DNA of 64,000 bases, taken from Halospeciosus flavus (GTDB lineage: Archaea; Halobacteriota; Halobacteria; Halobacteriales; Halobacteriaceae). The notes under the pieces are model-generated. The model did not search any database. It was not told the origin of the DNA and saw only the letters and a program-made list of their open reading frames with translations. Within the stretch, counting starts at the first letter, position 1, and each line of letters opens with the position of its first letter. The stretch spans positions 62,001 to 126,000 of the forward strand of contig NZ_CP122312.1 of the NCBI RefSeq assembly GCF_029814175.1. The letters run 5' to 3'. Below are positions 16,505 to 24,504 of this stretch, piece by piece. Made by a program: the position numbers and the translations under genes.

Positions 16505-17038
16505 ATCCTGTGAGAGGCCCCACACGACACGTCTCCAGCGAGGGCCGTTCGACCCCGTCCGGTGGAGGACCTCGACGGCGATTTCGTCGCATCGAGTGAC
16601 GACGGCGCCGGCGCAACAACTCAGTTATCGCCGACGTTCGCGAGATATGTGCCGCATATCTGAGAAACGGGCGCGTTTTCGGAGATATTCGGCCGATAAC
16701 TGAGAAATAGCGCGCGTATCTGAGAAATGGACCGGTGGGTCGTCCCCGCCGGCGAGGTGACTCGTTCCCCGGCGGATTCGTCCGTGGAGGGCCGAAGCGA
16801 CTGGACGCTCGGCGGCCGAGTACAAAGTGTCTCCTAAACTGACGGAAACGGTCACGCCGTTTGTGGCGGCTGTGCGGGCCGGTCGCCTCCCCGAGATTCT
16901 CGCTCCCTCCGGTCTTCCCTGCTCGCGGGTCGTACCTCCCCGCTCGCTTTCCCGAGATTCTCACTCGCTCCCTCCGGTCGCTCGTTCCGAATCTCGTGCC
17001 CCAACCGATTTTTCTTCCTCACCCTCGAACCACCGCCC
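16505..17038. other. Intergenic region before htpX
   Basis: This gap of about 530 bp has no convincing gene. It holds the 20-bp periodic array described separately (16636-16730). Further right, near 16889-16912 and 16951-16978, is a short direct repeat built on CCCGAGATTCTC and CTCCCTCCGGTC. No clear promoter for htpX is visible; the start at 17039 follows a T-rich stretch (ccgatttttcttcc). Confidence 0.5.
16636..16730 (+). repeat. Tandem array of 20-bp units, copy A
   Basis: Five units stand exactly 20 bp apart, with the shared core TGAGAAA or a variant beginning at 16641, 16661, 16681, 16701 and 16721. The best unit is ATAACTGAGAAATAGCGCGC (16696-16715). An inverted copy of the CGATAACTGAG core lies at 16620-16630. 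The 20-bp period is about two helical turns, which would put all sites on one face. A related array is at 48601-48720. Confidence 0.65.
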
Positions 17039-17992
17039 ATGCGTCGGTTCACCCTCCGTCTCCTGATGGCGCTCGTCGGCGTCTGCCTGCTCGTCCTCTA
17101 CGCGGGCGCGGCCTACCTCACTTACTGGGGGCCAGCCATCGTCTGGCAGGCCCGCCCGAGTCTGGAGACGACGGTCCTCTACGTCCTCGTCCTCACCCTC
17201 GTCTTCGGCTACTTCAGCTACAAGTTCGGGACCGAGCGAATGCTCGCCGGCCTGAACGCCGTCGAACTCCCCGAGTCGCGGGCGCCCCGACTCCACCACC
17301 GCCTCGACGACCTCACCGCCGAGATGGACCTCGAGAAGCCCCGTGTCCTCCTCGCGGAGATGCGGGCACCAAACGCGCTCGCTCTCGGCGGCCGGAGCAA
17401 CGGCATCCTCGTCTTCGACCGCTCGCTGTTCCACCTGCTCGACGCCGACGAGTTCGAGACCATCCTCGCCCACGAACTCGCGCACATCGAGAGCCACGAC
17501 AGCCTCGTCCAGACGCTCGCCTACAGCGCCGTCCGGACGGTCGTCGGCCTGCTCACGCTCGTCCTGCTCCCCGCGATCCTGCTCCTCACGGGAGTGGCGC
17601 GGGCGTGGGCGTGGCTCCGCGGCAAGCCGTTCCACTGGGAGCAGAGTCCGATGGGGCGGTTGCGGCGACGACTCGGACAGATCGTCGCGCTCGTCTTCGT
17701 GCTGTTGACCATCTTCGTCCGGGCACACTCCCGACACCGCGAGTACGCCGCGGACGACCGCGCCGCCGAGGTGACGGGCAAACCGATGGCCCTGGCCCGC
17801 GCCCTCCGGAAGATTCAGCGCGCCACGGAGACTGGCTTCGGCCTGCTCTCGCCCCTCTACGTCAGCGGCGAGGAGGAGAACGCCCTCTCGCGGATGCTCT
17901 CGACGCATCCCTCGATGGACGACCGTATCGAGCGCCTCGTCGAGAAGGCCGAAGGAGAGGGGAAGGGACGTCACCGCATCGAGGTGGAGTAG
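17039..17992 (+). CDS. htpX: HtpX-like M48 membrane metalloprotease
   Basis: Membrane zinc protease of the M48B family, probably in membrane protein quality control. It has 317 residues. Two N-terminal membrane segments lie at about 7-30 and 43-60. The zinc motif HELAHIESH is near 145 and the third ligand lies in EYAADDRAAEV near 240. Two more membrane helices at about 165-190 and 215-230 separate them. The ending THPSMDDRIERL is typical of HtpX. The active site is on the cytosolic side in known relatives. Confidence 0.93.
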   Translation: MRRFTLRLLMALVGVCLLVLYAGAAYLTYWGPAIVWQARPSLETTVLYVLVLTLVFGYFSYKFGTERMLAGLNAVELPESRAPRLHHRLDDLTAEMDLEKPRVLLAEMRAPNALALGGRSNGILVFDRSLFHLLDADEFETILAHELAHIESHDSLVQTLAYSAVRTVVGLLTLVLLPAILLLTGVARAWAWLRGKPFHWEQSPMGRLRRRLGQIVALVFVLLTIFVRAHSRHREYAADDRAAEVTGKPMALARALRKIQRATETGFGLLSPLYVSGEEENALSRMLSTHPSMDDRIERLVEKAEGEGKGRHRIEVE

Positions 17993-18054
17993 GCGTCTCC
18001 TCCGGTACGCCGCGCTGCTACGCCGCTCCGCTACTCCTCACCGCTACGCCGCAC

Positions 18055-18855
18055 CTACTCCTCGAACCAATCGACGTCGAGCGGTTCGGCGTCTTCCCAG
18101 TAGCGCTGGTGGGTCTCCGCCGCCCACGCGCGGACCGTCTCGTCGTCGGTGTCGAGCGAGGCGCGGACGATGCCCTCCGCGTCGCGCAGGAGGAAGTGCG
18201 TCCGGCCGTCGGTCACCTCGACCGCGACGGGGACGGTCCCGTCGTACACCCGGATTTCGGCGGCGTCTGCCGCGACGACGTCGCGGAGGTCGTCGCGGAG
18301 CGTCGGTTCGGCCGCGAGCGCGTCGATCGCCTCCGCGGCGAACACCCCCTTCGTCGTCAGCGACCCGTCGACGGCTCGCCGGCGGACGAGGTCGAGTTTC
18401 TGCTCGTTGAAGGCGTGCGAGAGCAAGAGCGCCCGGTCGGCACCGCGTAGCAGGCGGAGCATCCGCTGGATGGGCGCGTTCGGGCGGGTCTGGCTCGGCG
18501 TCGTGATGGTGGCGTCGCCCAGGTGCCGGAGGTCGAAGTCGAGGACACCGGTCGGGAGCCACTCGGCCACCGGCCGGAGGTGGACGTCCGCCGCGAGGCG
18601 CTCCCAGAGGTCGGTAATGCCCGTCTCGACGAGTCGGCCGGTCGCCGTCGCGCGGTAGCGCTCGCCGTCGTAGGCGATCCAGTTGCGCTCGCCGAGGTCG
18701 CGGAGGATGCGCCCCAGCGTCGGTTGGGAGACGTCCACGACCTCGCCGAGGTCGCGCCGCGTGTACGCGTCGTCGGCGAGTGTCGTCAACACCTCGATGC
18801 GGTTGGCCGAGCGCGCGAGGAACTCGATCTCTTCGAGCGCCTCCGAATCGTTCAT
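18055..18855 (-). CDS. Winged-helix transcriptional regulator with FilR1-type middle domain
   Basis: 266 residues from ATG 18855; GTG 18861 is a less likely start. The N-terminal 65 residues form an ArsR/MarR-like winged helix (IEVLTTLADDAYTRRDLGEVVDVSQPTLGRILRDLGERNWI). The rest resembles the FilR1 middle domain found in many haloarchaeal regulators (LLRGADRALLLSHAF, FLLRDAEGIVRASLDTDDE). Likely a DNA-binding regulator responding to an unknown signal. A perfect palindrome sits 50 nt upstream and could be its own operator. Confidence 0.87.
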   Translation of the reverse strand: MNDSEALEEIEFLARSANRIEVLTTLADDAYTRRDLGEVVDVSQPTLGRILRDLGERNWIAYDGERYRATATGRLVETGITDLWERLAADVHLRPVAEWLPTGVLDFDLRHLGDATITTPSQTRPNAPIQRMLRLLRGADRALLLSHAFNEQKLDLVRRRAVDGSLTTKGVFAAEAIDALAAEPTLRDDLRDVVAADAAEIRVYDGTVPVAVEVTDGRTHFLLRDAEGIVRASLDTDDETVRAWAAETHQRYWEDAEPLDVDWFEE

Positions 18856-18904
18856 ACCCACGGTTCGGTCGGCCCGACCAAGTCGGTTTCGTCGCCTGAA
18901 AGGG

Positions 18905-18919
18905 TTTCACGTCGTGAAA
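18905..18919. promoter_or_regulatory. Perfect palindrome between regulator and AEC transporter
   Basis: TTTCACG-t-CGTGAAA, 7-bp arms with a single-base centre. It lies 50-64 nt upstream of the winged-helix regulator and 81 nt upstream of the leader ORF at 19001. A dyad of this size in a divergent gap next to a regulator gene is a natural operator candidate for self-control and for the transporter. Confidence 0.55.
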
Positions 18920-18968
18920 GGGCGTGGGCGGCTGAGGACGTTTCTCGCGGCGAATCGCTTTCTGAAAC

Positions 18969-18977
18969 GATACTAGT
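18969..18977 (+). promoter_or_regulatory. TATA box for the AEC transporter transcript
   Basis: gatactagt is centred about 28 nt upstream of the ATG at 19001, not of the transporter start at 19045. A transcript starting here would begin right at the 17-codon leader ORF. Confidence 0.45.
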
Positions 18978-19000
18978 GGGTACGGGCCGTCCGAACGAGT

Positions 19001-19054
19001 ATGACGACTCAGGGAACTGTCGCCCACCGCGACGGGGGCGACGGATGGGACTGA
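19001..19054 (+). CDS. 17-residue leader ORF overlapping the AEC transporter start
   Basis: ATG at 19001 opens a 17-codon reading frame (MTTQGTVAHRDGGDGWD) ending TGA at 19052-19054. The stop lies 7 nt inside the transporter gene, which begins at 19045 in another frame. The TATA box spacing makes this ATG the leaderless start of the mRNA. It may couple or regulate translation of the transporter. Whether the peptide itself matters is unknown. Confidence 0.4.
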   Translation: MTTQGTVAHRDGGDGWD

Positions 19055-19998
19055 CCAGCGCGTTCACGAACGCCGTCGGCCCCATCCTCGCCGTCGCGGC
19101 CGCGGGCTACCTGCTGAAGCGGACGACGGACGTCGACGTCCAGCCACTGAACAAGGCCGGTCTCTACGTCCTCGTCCCCGCGCTGGCCTTCCACAGCATC
19201 GCGACGACGACCATCGACGGCGCCGCCATCGCCAAACTCGGCGTCGGCGTCGTCGGCTACGCGGTCCTGATGATGGGGTTGGCGTGGGTCGTCGGCCGCT
19301 TCACCGGCGAGTCCGGCCCCCTGCTCGGCGCGTTGATGCTCGCCGCCGCCTTCCCCAACTCCGGGTTCATCGGCATCCCGCTCTCGGAGTTCGCGTTCGG
19401 CGATCTCGGGCGGACGACGGCGGTCCTCTACCTGACCATCCAGAACCTCGTCGTCTACACGCTCGGTGTCTACGTCGCCTCCCGTGGCACCGACCGCGGC
19501 GCGCTGGAATCGGTCACCGAGATCTTCCGCCTCCCGCTCGTCTACGCGGTGGTCGCCGGGGTCGCCGTCCGCGCGCTGGGCGTCGTTCCGGCACCCGATA
19601 CCGCACTGATGGAGACCGTCGGGACCGTCGGCGACGCCTCCATCCCGGTGATGTTGCTCATCCTCGGCGTCCAACTCGCCGACACCGACGTGACCGCCGT
19701 CACCCGCTCGCTGACCCCCGCCGCGCTGAAACTCGTAGCCGCGCCGCTGGTCGGCGTCGGCCTCGCGCTCGTACTCGGCTTCGAGAACCCGACCATCGCT
19801 CGCGTCTTCGTCCTCGAGTGTGCGACACCCGCAGCGGTCATCCCGCTGGCGCTCACCATCGAGTACGCCGAAGACGTCTCCGTCGGCGGCATCACCGCAC
19901 CGGAGTACCTCAGCACGGCCATCTTCACGACGACGCTCGCCGGCGTGGCCGTCATGACCGCACTCGTCGCCATCCTGCAGGCCGGCGTCGTCCTCTAG
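19045..19998 (+). CDS. AEC family transporter (auxin efflux carrier type)
   Basis: Ten-helix secondary transporter of the AEC/bile-acid-related group, 317 residues. ATG 19045 (MGLTSAFTNAVGPILAVAAAGYLL) is the natural start, because the longer open frame upstream runs through the promoter. The family motif AAFPNSGFIGIPL lies near residues 100-112, and ECATPAAVIPLA near the C-terminus matches the second half repeat. Substrate is not predictable; AEC proteins move organic acids or amino-acid derivatives. A second AEC gene lies at 20363. Confidence 0.9.
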   Translation: MGLTSAFTNAVGPILAVAAAGYLLKRTTDVDVQPLNKAGLYVLVPALAFHSIATTTIDGAAIAKLGVGVVGYAVLMMGLAWVVGRFTGESGPLLGALMLAAAFPNSGFIGIPLSEFAFGDLGRTTAVLYLTIQNLVVYTLGVYVASRGTDRGALESVTEIFRLPLVYAVVAGVAVRALGVVPAPDTALMETVGTVGDASIPVMLLILGVQLADTDVTAVTRSLTPAALKLVAAPLVGVGLALVLGFENPTIARVFVLECATPAAVIPLALTIEYAEDVSVGGITAPEYLSTAIFTTTLAGVAVMTALVAILQAGVVL

Positions 19999-20219
19999 AC
20001 CTGGTTCGGACTCTGTACTTCGATGTCGACCGCGTCGGACGTCCCGTCGTTTCGGACCTCTTCGAGACCGGAGAGCAGGTACGCACCGACCGCTCCGACG
20101 AGTCCCAGGCCGAGTCCGACCCGACGGCCCGTCGAGCGGTCCGCGACGACCGTCCCGACGGCGTAGCCGACGACGAAGTTCAGAGCGAAGTTCAGCGCTG
20201 CGTTCGCGAGGCGTTTCAT
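19995..20219 (-). CDS. Small glycine-rich membrane protein
   Basis: 74 residues. The N-terminal half is an amphipathic helix followed by FVVGYAVGTVVAD; a second hydrophobic stretch VGLGLGLVGAVGAYLLSGL follows with glycine-zipper spacing. The C-terminal tail is acidic. Its stop overlaps the AEC transporter stop by 4 nt. It is divergent from the second AEC gene. Not recognised as a named family. Confidence 0.65.
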   Translation of the reverse strand: MKRLANAALNFALNFVVGYAVGTVVADRSTGRRVGLGLGLVGAVGAYLLSGLEEVRNDGTSDAVDIEVQSPNQV

Positions 20220-20362
20220 ACTTCGGGGTTCAACCGCCGCGAAGAAAAACCTGTGCCAGCGTCGGCGGGACGGGACGCTCGGACCACGGCCCGACCGCCA
20301 CTACCTCGCGTTCGTCCACCGAGAACGAAAGCCGAAAGAGACCCGACCGCCGACAGTCGAGT

Positions 20363-21271
20363 GTGTCACTGCTGTTGGACGTCGCCTACATGCTGGGACT
20401 CCTCGGAGCAGGCACCGCCGCCCGGTGGCTCGGCCTGCTCACGACCGAGCGGACCGACGTCCTGACCGCGTTCGCCTTCTACCTCGCCCTCCCCGCACTC
20501 ATCTTCTCCTCGACGGCCACGAAGTCGCTGGAGTCGGTGTTCTCCCCCGCGCTCGTCTTCGGCTTCCTCTTCGTCCTGTGCGCCGTCGCCGCCGTCGGGT
20601 GGGTCGTCCACCGGCGAGCGTCGTCGCCCGCGACCCGGAGCGTCGCCGTCGTCCAGTCCTACCACACGAACCTCGGGTTCCTCGGTCTGCCCATCGTCGC
20701 GATGACCTTCGGCGACCTGGTGACCGCGAAGGCGAGTCTCCTCCTCGGCGTCGGCGCCCTGGTCCAGACTCCGGTGACGGTCCTCGTCCTGACCTTCCTC
20801 AACGACGCCGACGCCTCGCTCCGCTCGGAGTTGCGCGGCGTCGTCACGAACCCCGTCCTCGCCGCGCTGGTCGTCGGCCTCGTCTGCTCGGCGACCGGGT
20901 TCGTCCCGCCCGCGGCCGTCCTTTCCGGTGCGAGTACCGTCGGGTCGCTCGCGCTCCCGGCCGCACTCCTCTCGGTCGGCGCCTCCCTCTCGTTCGACGC
21001 GGACGACGTCGACCCCTCGATCGTTACCTCCGTCGTCGCGCTGAAGGTGCTGGTCATGCCGCTGGTGGCGCTCGTCGCGTTCTCGCTGCTCGCCGTCGAC
21101 GACGCGGGCGTCAAAGCCGGAACGGTAATGTTGGCGATGCCGACGGCCATCTCGACGTTCGTCTACGCGGACCAACTCGGCGGCGACACCCGTCTCGCCT
21201 CGACCACCGTCTTCACGTCGACCGTCGTCTCACTCGGCGTAGTGTTGGTGCTGGTACAGTTCTTCGGGTGA
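20363..21271 (+). CDS. AEC family transporter (second copy)
   Basis: 302 residues from GTG 20363, about ten hydrophobic helices. The motif YHTNLGFLGLPIVAMTFGD near residues 98-116 corresponds to the AEC PN-G/S-GF-G-P pattern. VMLAMPTAISTFVYADQLGGD near 252-272 matches the second repeat. It is clearly diverged from the copy at 19045, so this is not a recent duplication. The convergent neighbour at 21296 ends 25 bp away. Confidence 0.88.
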   Translation: MSLLLDVAYMLGLLGAGTAARWLGLLTTERTDVLTAFAFYLALPALIFSSTATKSLESVFSPALVFGFLFVLCAVAAVGWVVHRRASSPATRSVAVVQSYHTNLGFLGLPIVAMTFGDLVTAKASLLLGVGALVQTPVTVLVLTFLNDADASLRSELRGVVTNPVLAALVVGLVCSATGFVPPAAVLSGASTVGSLALPAALLSVGASLSFDADDVDPSIVTSVVALKVLVMPLVALVAFSLLAVDDAGVKAGTVMLAMPTAISTFVYADQLGGDTRLASTTVFTSTVVSLGVVLVLVQFFG

Positions 21272-21295
21272 CGAGGGTTCGGGAGAACGCTCGCC

Positions 21296-24200
21296 CTACC
21301 GCCCCCCGAGCGCCGCGTCGAGGAGTTCGACCGGCGTCGGTGGCTCCTCGCTCGCGGCGTCGCGGTCACCGAGTTGCGTCCGGCAGGAGGCGCCCGGCGC
21401 GACGACCCGTTCGCCGTCGCTCTCGTCGACCTGCTCGAAGAGGACGTCGCCGATGGCCTCGCTCATCGACTGGTGTTCGGCCTCGTAGCCGAAGGAGCCA
21501 GCCATCCCACAGCACCCGGAGTCGAGCGGGTCGACGTCGTAGCCCGCTCGCCGGAGGACGCCGACCGCGTGGTGGTCCTTCTTCGTCGCCTTCTGGTGGC
21601 AGTGGCCGTGGTAGGTCAGCGACGGGCCGGTGGCGGCCCACTCCACCTGCTCGTCGAGGCGGAAGGTGTCGAGGTACTCGCAGACGCCGTAGGTGGCCGC
21701 GGCGACCGTCTCCGCGTGGTCACCAGGCAGGAGGTCGAGGTAGTCCGACTGGAACATGACGGCGTCGGAGGGTTCGACGAGGACGGCGTCCTTGCCCGTA
21801 TCGACCTTCGGCGCGAGTTCGCGGACGTTCTCGCGGGCGGTCTCGCGCGCCTGCTCGACGAACCCCTTCGAGTGGGCGGGGCGACCGCTGTCGGTCCCGT
21901 CGGCGAGTTCGACGTGGACGCCGGCGGCTTCGAGCACGCGGACGGCGGCCTTCCCCACCTCGGGGTGGCTGTAGTTCGTGTGCGTGTCGACGAAGAAGAC
22001 CGCCTCGCGTTCGGCCTCGTTCGCGGAGACCCGAGACCCGCCGCGGGCCTCGAACCAGTCGTGGACCGTCTCCGAGTGGAACGAGGGGAGCGTCCGGTCC
22101 GCAGAGATGCCCACCGTCTTCTCCAGCAGGGCGCGCGAACCGGGGAGTTTCGACGCCCAGTTCGAGACGGGCGCGAGCGCGCTCCCGACCTTCGAGAGCG
22201 TGTCGACGTTGGCGAACAGTCTGTCGCGGAGGCTCGCCCCCTCGCGCTGGTGGTACTCGTGTGTCACCTCGGCCTTCAACTTCGCCATGTCGACCTCGCT
22301 CGGGCAGTCGCGGGCACACCCCTTACAGCCGATACAGAGGTCGAGCACCTCGTGGACGAACTCCTCGGAGAAGAGTTCGTCCTCGGGGAGGTCGCCGCTC
22401 ATCGCCTGCCGGAGCGCGTTCGCCCGGCCCCGCGTCGAGGTGACTTCCTCCTCGCTGGCGCGGTAGGTCGGACACATCACGCCGCCGGTCGTGTCCTGGT
22501 GGCCGCGACAGCCGCCACAGCCGTGACAGAGTTCGGCCATCCCCTGGAACCCGTTGTCGTTTTGCCACTCCAACTCGGGTTCGAAGCCGGGGTCGAACTC
22601 GTAGTCGGGGTCGAAGCGGAGGTTCTCGGTCATCGAGGCGTGGACGGCCCGTTCGGGAACCTCGCCCGCCTCGGCGTCTTCGGGGTCGTAGCCACAGACC
22701 TGTCCGGGGTTGAGCAGCCAGTCGGGGTCGAACGCCGACTTCAGGGACTTGAACGTCTCCCAGAGGTCCTCGCCGTACAGTTTCCGGTTCCACTGCGTTC
22801 GCGCGCGGCCGTCGCCGTGCTCGCCGGAGACGCTCCCACCGTACTCGACGACGAGGTCGGTCACCTCGTCGGCGATGGACTCGTAGGTCTCCAGGCCGAC
22901 CTCGGTCTTCGTGTTGATGAGCGGACGGACGTGCAGGACGCCCGGCCCGGCGTGGGCGTAGAAGGAGGCGAACGTGTCGTGGTCGGCGAGAATCTCCTGG
23001 AACTCGGCGACGTACTCGGGGAGGTGTTCGGGCGGGATGGCGGCGTCCTCGATGAACGAGAGGTGTTTCTCGTCGGACGTCCGGCCCATCAGGATGGGCA
23101 TGCCCGCCTTCCGGAGTTTCCAGAAGCGCCCCCGCGTCTCGTCGTCGTGGGCCTCCATCGCGTCGAAGGCGAACTGGTCGGCGTCGGGCGTCCCGTCGGG
23201 GACGCGGTCGTCGAGGAGCGCGGCCACCTGTTCCTCGCCGTGTTCGTCGTCCTCGGCGTAGAACTCGACGAGGAGCGCGCTCCGGGTCCCTTCCGGGAGC
23301 ATCGCCGTCACGTCCGCGAACTCTTCGGTGTCGGAGGCGAGGTCGATGAGCACGTCGTCGACGAGTTCGACCGCCGAGGGGTCGTGGTTGTCGAGGATGT
23401 GCTGGACGTCCTCCATCGCGTCGACGACGTCCTCGTAGGTGAGCAGCGCCAGCGACTTCGTCTCGGGGACGGGTTCGAGCGAGACGGTGGCGCGCGTGAC
23501 GACGGCGAGCGTCCCCTCCGACCCGGCGAGGAGGCGGCCGAGGTTCACGCTCCCCGACTCGCTCGCAGTTTCACCGCTCGTCCGTTCGGAGGCGCGTCGC
23601 GCCTCCTGGGCCTCCTCGACGAGCACGTCGAGGTTGTACCCCGAGACGTTGCGCTTCATGTCCGGGTAGCGCGCCTCCACCTCGTCGGCGTCCTCGTCGA
23701 GGATGCGGACGACCTCGGCGTAGATCTGTGCTTCGAGGTCGCCCTCGGCGTCGGCCTCCTCGCGGAGCGTCTCGACGTCGATTTCGCCGAAGGTCGTGAC
23801 CGTCCCGTCGGCGAGGACGACCTCCAGTTCCTCGACGTAGGCGTCCGTCTTGCCGTACTTCAGCGAGTGCGACCCCGTCGAGTTGTTGCCGATGGCGCCG
23901 CCGATAACGCTCCGGTTGCCCGCCGCGGGGTCGGGCGCGAACTTCAGGCCGTGCGGGGCGAGTTCGGCGTTCAACTCTTCGAGGATGGTCCCCGCGTCCG
24001 CCGTCGCGCGGCGCGCGTCGGGGTCGACCTCGCGGACCTGGTCCATGTGCCGCGAGAAGTCGAGGACGACCGCCTCGTTGGTGGCCTGGCCGGCGAGACT
24101 CGTCCCGCCGCCGCGCGGGAGGACCGGAATCTCGTGTTCCGCACAGTAGGAGACGACCGCGGAGACGTCCGCCGTCGAGGTCGGGAAGACGACGCCGATG

Positions 24201-24388
24201 GGCGTCACCTCGTAGGCGCTGGCGTCGGTCGCGTACAGCTGTCGGGAGTAGGAGTCGAAGCGGACCTCGCCGTCGACGCGTTCCTCGAGGTCCGAGACGA
24301 GGTCGGGACGGGCGACGTCCTCTCCCTGATAGTCGTAGTTCGCGCGCGGGTCCGCCGCCGGCGTCGGGTCGGTGTGGTCCGAAGACAT
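21296..24388 (-). CDS. FAD-linked oxidase/Fe-S/CCG-domain fusion (D-lactate dehydrogenase-like)
   Basis: 1030 residues combining a GlcD-type flavin oxidase and a GlpC/LutA-type iron-sulfur electron-transfer half. The PCMH FAD domain is at about 45-260 (PRGGGTSLAGQATNEAVVLDFS, IGGAIGNNSTGSHSLKYG). The FAD-oxidase C domain runs to about 560 (SVSGEHGDGRARTQW). Two Fe-S clusters follow: CHGCGGCRG...CPT and CIGCKGCARDCP. Two CCG-type segments end the protein (YHGHCHQKA, SGCCGMAGSFGYE). It likely oxidises D-lactate or another 2-hydroxyacid and passes electrons to the membrane quinone pool. Confidence 0.93.
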   Translation of the reverse strand: MSSDHTDPTPAADPRANYDYQGEDVARPDLVSDLEERVDGEVRFDSYSRQLYATDASAYEVTPIGVVFPTSTADVSAVVSYCAEHEIPVLPRGGGTSLAGQATNEAVVLDFSRHMDQVREVDPDARRATADAGTILEELNAELAPHGLKFAPDPAAGNRSVIGGAIGNNSTGSHSLKYGKTDAYVEELEVVLADGTVTTFGEIDVETLREEADAEGDLEAQIYAEVVRILDEDADEVEARYPDMKRNVSGYNLDVLVEEAQEARRASERTSGETASESGSVNLGRLLAGSEGTLAVVTRATVSLEPVPETKSLALLTYEDVVDAMEDVQHILDNHDPSAVELVDDVLIDLASDTEEFADVTAMLPEGTRSALLVEFYAEDDEHGEEQVAALLDDRVPDGTPDADQFAFDAMEAHDDETRGRFWKLRKAGMPILMGRTSDEKHLSFIEDAAIPPEHLPEYVAEFQEILADHDTFASFYAHAGPGVLHVRPLINTKTEVGLETYESIADEVTDLVVEYGGSVSGEHGDGRARTQWNRKLYGEDLWETFKSLKSAFDPDWLLNPGQVCGYDPEDAEAGEVPERAVHASMTENLRFDPDYEFDPGFEPELEWQNDNGFQGMAELCHGCGGCRGHQDTTGGVMCPTYRASEEEVTSTRGRANALRQAMSGDLPEDELFSEEFVHEVLDLCIGCKGCARDCPSEVDMAKLKAEVTHEYHQREGASLRDRLFANVDTLSKVGSALAPVSNWASKLPGSRALLEKTVGISADRTLPSFHSETVHDWFEARGGSRVSANEAEREAVFFVDTHTNYSHPEVGKAAVRVLEAAGVHVELADGTDSGRPAHSKGFVEQARETARENVRELAPKVDTGKDAVLVEPSDAVMFQSDYLDLLPGDHAETVAAATYGVCEYLDTFRLDEQVEWAATGPSLTYHGHCHQKATKKDHHAVGVLRRAGYDVDPLDSGCCGMAGSFGYEAEHQSMSEAIGDVLFEQVDESDGERVVAPGASCRTQLGDRDAASEEPPTPVELLDAALGGR

Positions 24389-24427
24389 GTGTCGGTGCGG
24401 GTCGTTGGTAGGACCCTCTCGGCGGCA

Positions 24428-24436
24428 ACACTATAA
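24428..24436 (-). promoter_or_regulatory. TATA-like box in the 24389-24504 divergent gap
   Basis: The tract cactataac is an AT island in a GC-rich divergent gap. Read on the minus strand (gttatagtg) it lies 40-48 nt upstream of ATG 24388, implying a leader of about 15 nt. No comparable box is obvious for the plus-strand flavoprotein gene at 24505. Confidence 0.35.
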
Positions 24437-24504
24437 CCTCTGTGTGTCGGCAATGGTAGAGACGGCGTCGACAAAATCTGTCGACGGAGGGCGGGACAGC
24501 ACCT

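Noticed and set aside
21374..24436. A 1020-residue open frame antisense to the FAD/Fe-S oxidoreductase
   Set aside because: Shadow frame; no recognised domain and overlapping a well-supported gene for its full length.
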